A stretch of 34,638 bases of DNA, taken from contig CAMZLQ010000129.1 in the NCBI GenBank assembly GCA_947311585.1, positions 1 through 34,638 on the forward strand. The letters run 5' to 3'. Origin of the DNA: an uncultured Alcanivoracaceae bacterium (lineage in GTDB: Bacteria; Pseudomonadota; Gammaproteobacteria; Xanthomonadales; Marinicellaceae). The position numbers were made by a program, and so were the translations under genes. Position 1 is the stretch's first letter. Each line of letters opens with the position of its first letter. Under the pieces are notes generated by a model that was given only the letters and a program-made list of their open reading frames with translations, was not told the DNA's origin and did no database searches. This document shows positions 30,184 through 34,638 of this stretch, one piece after another.

Positions 30184-32211
30184 TTATTCAAAACCATCAA
30201 CAAACATCTGCTCAGGCAAGGGCGAAACTGCAACAGTTATAATCGATGAGCAATCATTAACGTTATTTTCATCAAGTCCAAATGTATCATTATAACAAGC
30301 TCTATAATAATAAGTGCCCACTTCATTTTCGTTAAGGATAAAGTCATGAGTAACCATTTGATTCTTCCCTATTTGTAAATAATCATGGTTTAATACCACT
30401 GGTTCAAAGCCATTAAATACAGGAACGAGTGAACGGTATAAAGCAACGGGTGTTGTGACACTGACAATATCGCCCATATTTCTCGCATCGACTGTTAGAG
30501 TGAAATTTTCATTAATAGTAGGGCTTGCGTTGCCAGTGTTAGCAATTGAAAAGACTTCAACGTCATAACTTTGAGTGAATTTTATGGCATTTTGATACAA
30601 ACTATTGGCTGCTTGTAAGGCAAACCCTTCGGCTTTCCATATAACCCACCAGGATAAAAAAGCCGAATATGGTGAGAATTCCATAACAGAAAAGATTTCA
30701 TCAGAACCATAGTTATTTATATCCAACCCATCTTCTTGTGCGTCGTATAAATCCCATAAAGCACCTGTTACATGACCTTCGACCTTGTGCCCATCAAGTC
30801 CACAATCCCAAGTGGGAAAACATTCATCAAAACTCGGGTCAACTTCATAAGATATACAGTTGCTAGTAGAAGGTGCAAAACAACGGGTCGGATCGTCATT
30901 AACCATGTTTGCAAAGGCACTTGCCCAGCCTTCAGTCCACGCACATTGCGTGCCACTAATTAATTGCACATAATGTGGATTGGGGCAATCTGTTGGTGTG
31001 GTGGGGAAGGTTCCAGCGTTATACATCACATTATGCCCTAGTTCATGTAAGACTGTATGGTTGGTGCCATCAGCAACATCTGCCTTAAAGTGTATATTGC
31101 CACCTAATGAGTAGAAATTCCCAATAGTGCTACTGGATTTCCATTCTGCAGTAAAAGGACCGCGAGCTGTAGAATTTTGTTCTAAATAGGCGTACGCATC
31201 GTCCATATCGTGTTTTATCCACATAGCCCTTAGGCTCCCTGTTAAACTAAAAGGAGTGCTTGCTAACCCTAAATTAACGTTACCTCCAATTAAAACATTA
31301 ATTTTACTAGTTGTTTGGGAATAAAACAGACCGTACTTGGTTGGGTCAGAAGCCGCATTATCAACACAAACATTTGCATTGCAGACACCATAACCTAAGC
31401 CCCCAGCTATAAATCTTACGGAAAAAACTCTTATACGTATGCCATCAGATCCGGGATGTGGTACAGCTGGAAAAATAACTTCACCTTGATTATCAGAATA
31501 GGACCAAGCCAAATGGGCTCCAGTTGTGCCATTGATTAATTGCATAAGGCTGTTTTTATAGGCATAAGCACCATCATTTTGACGATTTCTCATGATATAC
31601 GAGATTTGAATGGTCACGGTGCCGATTGTTCCTTTTGTGGAAGCATCAAATTGCTCTTGGGTTAGCTTTTTAGTAAACTTATTCAAGTTTTCATCTGCAG
31701 CAGCTATGTGATAAAAACCGTTTTCATCGGCTTTGAACTCAGTTTTGATAGTTGGGTAGTGAACACTCAAGGTCTCATTCATTTTTGTATCCCAGCCAAT
31801 TTTGTTTAAATTTTTATTTTCAGAAGTGGTAAAATAAAAATAGTCAAATCGATCGGTATATCTTTCCCCTTCAACACTGCCAGTCACTATAATGGTGATT
31901 TTGTGTTGTCCTGGTTTGTTTACCCTAAAGCTAATTGAATTGCTAAAAGGAATTTCAGGCTGAAGAAGTTCCACTCTCTTATAGGCTTCTTTTGTATTTA
32001 ATACAACCCCATCCGTTGCAACAACTTCAATCTCTATATCTTCAATCAACTTAAGACTGGCGCTTATTTTATAATCTAGTGACGATAAATTATTTAACGT
32101 GGGCGGTGTATTCGTGCCCAGTTTTATTTTTATATCATATCCAAGATGAGCCGTTTCTTGTGCAGAAACAAGAGTGCAAAAAAGCAAAACAATTAAAGAA
32201 AAATATTTCAT
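30184..32211 (-). CDS. Secreted zinc metalloprotease-like protein with C-terminal ...MFVDGFE tail
   Basis: Signal peptide; HTVLHELGHNVMYN (HExxH) then WTEGWASAFANMV; CARDB-like C-terminal region; ends LPEQMFVDGFE. Confidence 0.75.
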   Translation of the reverse strand: MKYFSLIVLLFCTLVSAQETAHLGYDIKIKLGTNTPPTLNNLSSLDYKISASLKLIEDIEIEVVATDGVVLNTKEAYKRVELLQPEIPFSNSISFRVNKPGQHKITIIVTGSVEGERYTDRFDYFYFTTSENKNLNKIGWDTKMNETLSVHYPTIKTEFKADENGFYHIAAADENLNKFTKKLTQEQFDASTKGTIGTVTIQISYIMRNRQNDGAYAYKNSLMQLINGTTGAHLAWSYSDNQGEVIFPAVPHPGSDGIRIRVFSVRFIAGGLGYGVCNANVCVDNAASDPTKYGLFYSQTTSKINVLIGGNVNLGLASTPFSLTGSLRAMWIKHDMDDAYAYLEQNSTARGPFTAEWKSSSTIGNFYSLGGNIHFKADVADGTNHTVLHELGHNVMYNAGTFPTTPTDCPNPHYVQLISGTQCAWTEGWASAFANMVNDDPTRCFAPSTSNCISYEVDPSFDECFPTWDCGLDGHKVEGHVTGALWDLYDAQEDGLDINNYGSDEIFSVMEFSPYSAFLSWWVIWKAEGFALQAANSLYQNAIKFTQSYDVEVFSIANTGNASPTINENFTLTVDARNMGDIVSVTTPVALYRSLVPVFNGFEPVVLNHDYLQIGKNQMVTHDFILNENEVGTYYYRACYNDTFGLDENNVNDCSSIITVAVSPLPEQMFVDGFE

Positions 32212-32948
32212 GATATTCTCTCACCAAACTTGTTATCAGAAATATAAACCCAGAACAAAACCAAAAAGACAAGCATTAAAAAGCCATAAAAGCTTATGGC
32301 AGGAACGTTTTGAGGGGCGCTTGCCGAGATTGTGTTAGCAGTAATTGTATCAATGGCAATAGTGCCAGCATTAAAGTCAGGTGATCCCGTATCCATAAAA
32401 TACAAGAAAGCAACCCTACCACTGCCATTTATATTTGCCGTAAATTGAGTCCAATCTTGTGGATAGCCACTGGCGGACTGCGAGTTATTTATAGTCAAAA
32501 CAGTTTGAAAATCACCAAAAGCAGAAACTCCTTGAGGGCTTTTATCTGGAGTCGATGAAGTGCAGTCGCCCGTGTTAATTGCTCCTGTTGGGCTGTACAT
32601 GACCAATAAACGCGTGACCTCATTTTGCAGTCCTTGCGAACGCGTAAAAAAGCTTAATTGATCAACAAATCCAATATTTGGCATAATCAACCAGTTACAA
32701 ACCAAGTTAACGCCTGTGCTAGTGTCATTTATAATATACGAATTAGCAACTCCAGATTGAGCTGAAAAGGCTGTGGCATCTCCTTGTGCCCAGGTTGTCG
32801 CAGTTGGCATATTTGAGCGGTTATCAAACACCCAACCATTGCTTGGTAAGGTACTAACATTATCAAAATTCTCTATAACTTGTTGTGCTTGCAGGCTAAG
32901 GCTAGCGATTATTCCACTAAGTAAAATTAGTTTTTTAATGGCATTCAT
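32208..32948 (-). CDS. Secreted choice-of-anchor J-like protein with C-terminal sorting/TM segment
   Basis: VIENFDNVSTLPSNGWVFDNRSNMP...WLIMPNI; C-term VPAISFYGFLMLVFLVLFWVYISDNKFGERIS resembles IPTL/PEP-type anchors. Confidence 0.7.
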   Translation of the reverse strand: MNAIKKLILLSGIIASLSLQAQQVIENFDNVSTLPSNGWVFDNRSNMPTATTWAQGDATAFSAQSGVANSYIINDTSTGVNLVCNWLIMPNIGFVDQLSFFTRSQGLQNEVTRLLVMYSPTGAINTGDCTSSTPDKSPQGVSAFGDFQTVLTINNSQSASGYPQDWTQFTANINGSGRVAFLYFMDTGSPDFNAGTIAIDTITANTISASAPQNVPAISFYGFLMLVFLVLFWVYISDNKFGERIS

Positions 32949-33014
32949 TTAATTCTCCAAAAGTAATTTTTATAAGTGGCATTGTAAGAATTAGGGTTTG
33001 ACTTTTCAGGACAT

Positions 33015-34558
33015 GTGCAAGACAATTACAAGACATTTGGGCTACATAACACTTATAACATGGCTAAAAACAACGCTTCGGCATATCACCACTGTGATTC
33101 TTTATTTTTTTTGGATTATCAAATTAATCCACAAACACGAGAAGTTATGCAAAGTGAATTGGCATTAAAATTAAGCAAAAAGAGTTATGAGTTGTTGTTG
33201 TTTTTAATCAAAAACCAAGGTAAGGTTGTTGCCAAACAAGACATGATTGATGCCGTTTGGACAGGGCAAATAGTGACAGATGCAGCACTTAATAAACAGG
33301 TTGCACGTTTGCGCCAAGACTTAAACAGCGAACAAGAAGTTATAGAAACAATACGAGGTATTGGTGTTCGGTTTATACCAGAAATTACCAACAAGCCCAA
33401 CTCAGTTAAAACTGCAAAGCTAAAGATAAAACGTAAAACCTCCTATAAAAAATCCTTTCTCAGTATTTTTTTCTTAACGCTAGTGGCAGTAATTTTAACT
33501 CTTTATTTAACGCCGACTACGCAAAAAAACAAACCAAAAACCAACACCACAGAGGCAAGCATCAATCTTGCTATTGTGCCCTCTAAAGAGTCGATTAATT
33601 GGCTTAATATAGGTGGGCTTAATTACCTTTCTGAAAAACTGCAAAAACACAAACAAATTCAGACCCTAAGCCCACACAACAAATGGTTTAACAAAAACAA
33701 CCAAAAATCTTTGGCTATCCAAATGTCACAAAAAAAAGGCATTGACTATGTGTTGTCTATACACAACCTAAAAACAAATAAAATGTACAGCGCTAGCCTT
33801 GAACTTCGAAATCACGACAGCCTACAAGCCAAAGCTTCTATCGAGGCTCAAGGACTCAATAGCTTGTTTGATAAAATAGATGCATGGGTTGTTAATCAAC
33901 TCTCTATCAAAGCAAAAATAGCAAAGGGCACGGTGTTTAACTACAAAACAACAGACTTCGTGCTAGAAAGCTACCTAAGAGGACGTGAAACTGCTATCCA
34001 TAACAGCTACAAGAAAGCTTCTCAATTATTTGAAACAGCTTACAACCAAGACCCAAGTTTCTTGCCCGCCTTGACGGCACTGGCAGAAACTGAAGCAAGG
34101 TTAGGAAATAACGAAAAAGCCCTCGCTTTGATAGAAACCGTTATAAAACAAAAGGATTTCAACCCTAAATTAAGCAATAAAATGTTAGTACTCAAAGCGA
34201 GTTTTCTTACTGGCATGAATAAACTGGATGAGGCACAAGAGTTATTGGAGAAGGCCATTTCGTTATCAAAATCTCAAAAAGATAATTCCACATTAATTGA
34301 TGCCATAACCATTGCGACTCAATCACATTTTAAAAAAGGAAAGATTAGCAACAAAACCATTTCATTATTGCAAACCCAAATTACTTTATTGACAAAACAC
34401 AAACCAGACACGTATCTTTTAGCACTTGCCAATTACAACCTCGCCAGCGCATATCACCAACTTGGACAAGTCAAAAAAGCCATCAAAGCCATTAATAAAA
34501 GCAACGAACTTTACACCATTGATAACAATAGCCGAGGCAGGGTTATTAGTGCCAGTTT
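33015..34558 (+). CDS. CadC-like regulator: N-terminal winged-helix DNA-binding domain, TM helix, TPR repeats (truncated by the contig end)
   Basis: LALKLSKKSYELLLFLIKNQGKVVAKQDMIDAVWTGQIVTDAALNKQVARLRQDL; TM SFLSIFFLTLVAVILTLYL; TPR-like repeats. Likely start 33060. Residues beyond 34558 are fold-back. Confidence 0.88.
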
Positions 34559-34638
34559 GTTGCTTTTATTAATGGCTTTGATGGCTTTTTTGACTTGTCC
34601 AAGTTGGTGATATGCGCTGGCGAGGTTGTAATTGGCAA
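34426..34638. repeat. Terminal fold-back inverted repeat (80-bp perfect arms)
   Basis: 34426-34505 is the exact reverse complement of 34559-34638. Confidence 0.95.

Noticed and set aside
1-34638. CRISPR arrays, tRNA/rRNA genes, defence islands, prophage
   Set aside because: No regularly spaced direct repeats, RNA-gene signatures or phage/defence protein motifs were recognised.

Overview
The window is a 34.6-kb AT-rich segment that looks like a complete contig from a marine-type gammaproteobacterium. Gene content and style resemble Marinicella or relatives, but that placement is inference. Most of it is ordinary housekeeping: pdxJ fragment, hemJ, bactofilin, erpA, nudC, mutM, ntrY-like kinase, DUF4390, rsmB, fmt, tdk, saccharopine dehydrogenase, NhaC antiporter, hydroxyacid dehydrogenase, rppH, M14 peptidase, xthA, pepQ, dcd, apbC/mrp, pgi, a pcnB-folK fusion, ferredoxin, tandem dsbA, cytochrome c4, a secreted metalloprotease with a choice-of-anchor-like partner, and a winged-helix/TPR regulator. 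Points of interest: (1) a 285-bp nested multi-arm palindromic element (21960-22244) whose 24-bp perfect terminal inverted repeat contains the pepQ stop codon; (2) a second nested palindrome (25593-25686) directly abutting the stop of pcnB-folK; (3) a single-ORF PcnB-FolK fusion; (4) an unannotated, apparently frameshifted small Cys-containing exported protein at 16051-16354; (5) a 167-bp near-symmetric palindrome with CTAG at both ends and a second partial copy beginning in the same CTAG; (6) a divergent regulator/secreted-protein locus with two different C-terminal tail types. Both contig ends are fold-back inverted repeats that interrupt genes, most likely assembly or amplification artefacts. 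I found no CRISPR array, rRNA or tRNA, and no convincing defence or mobile system. The unusual content is mainly structured intergenic elements and protein architecture.
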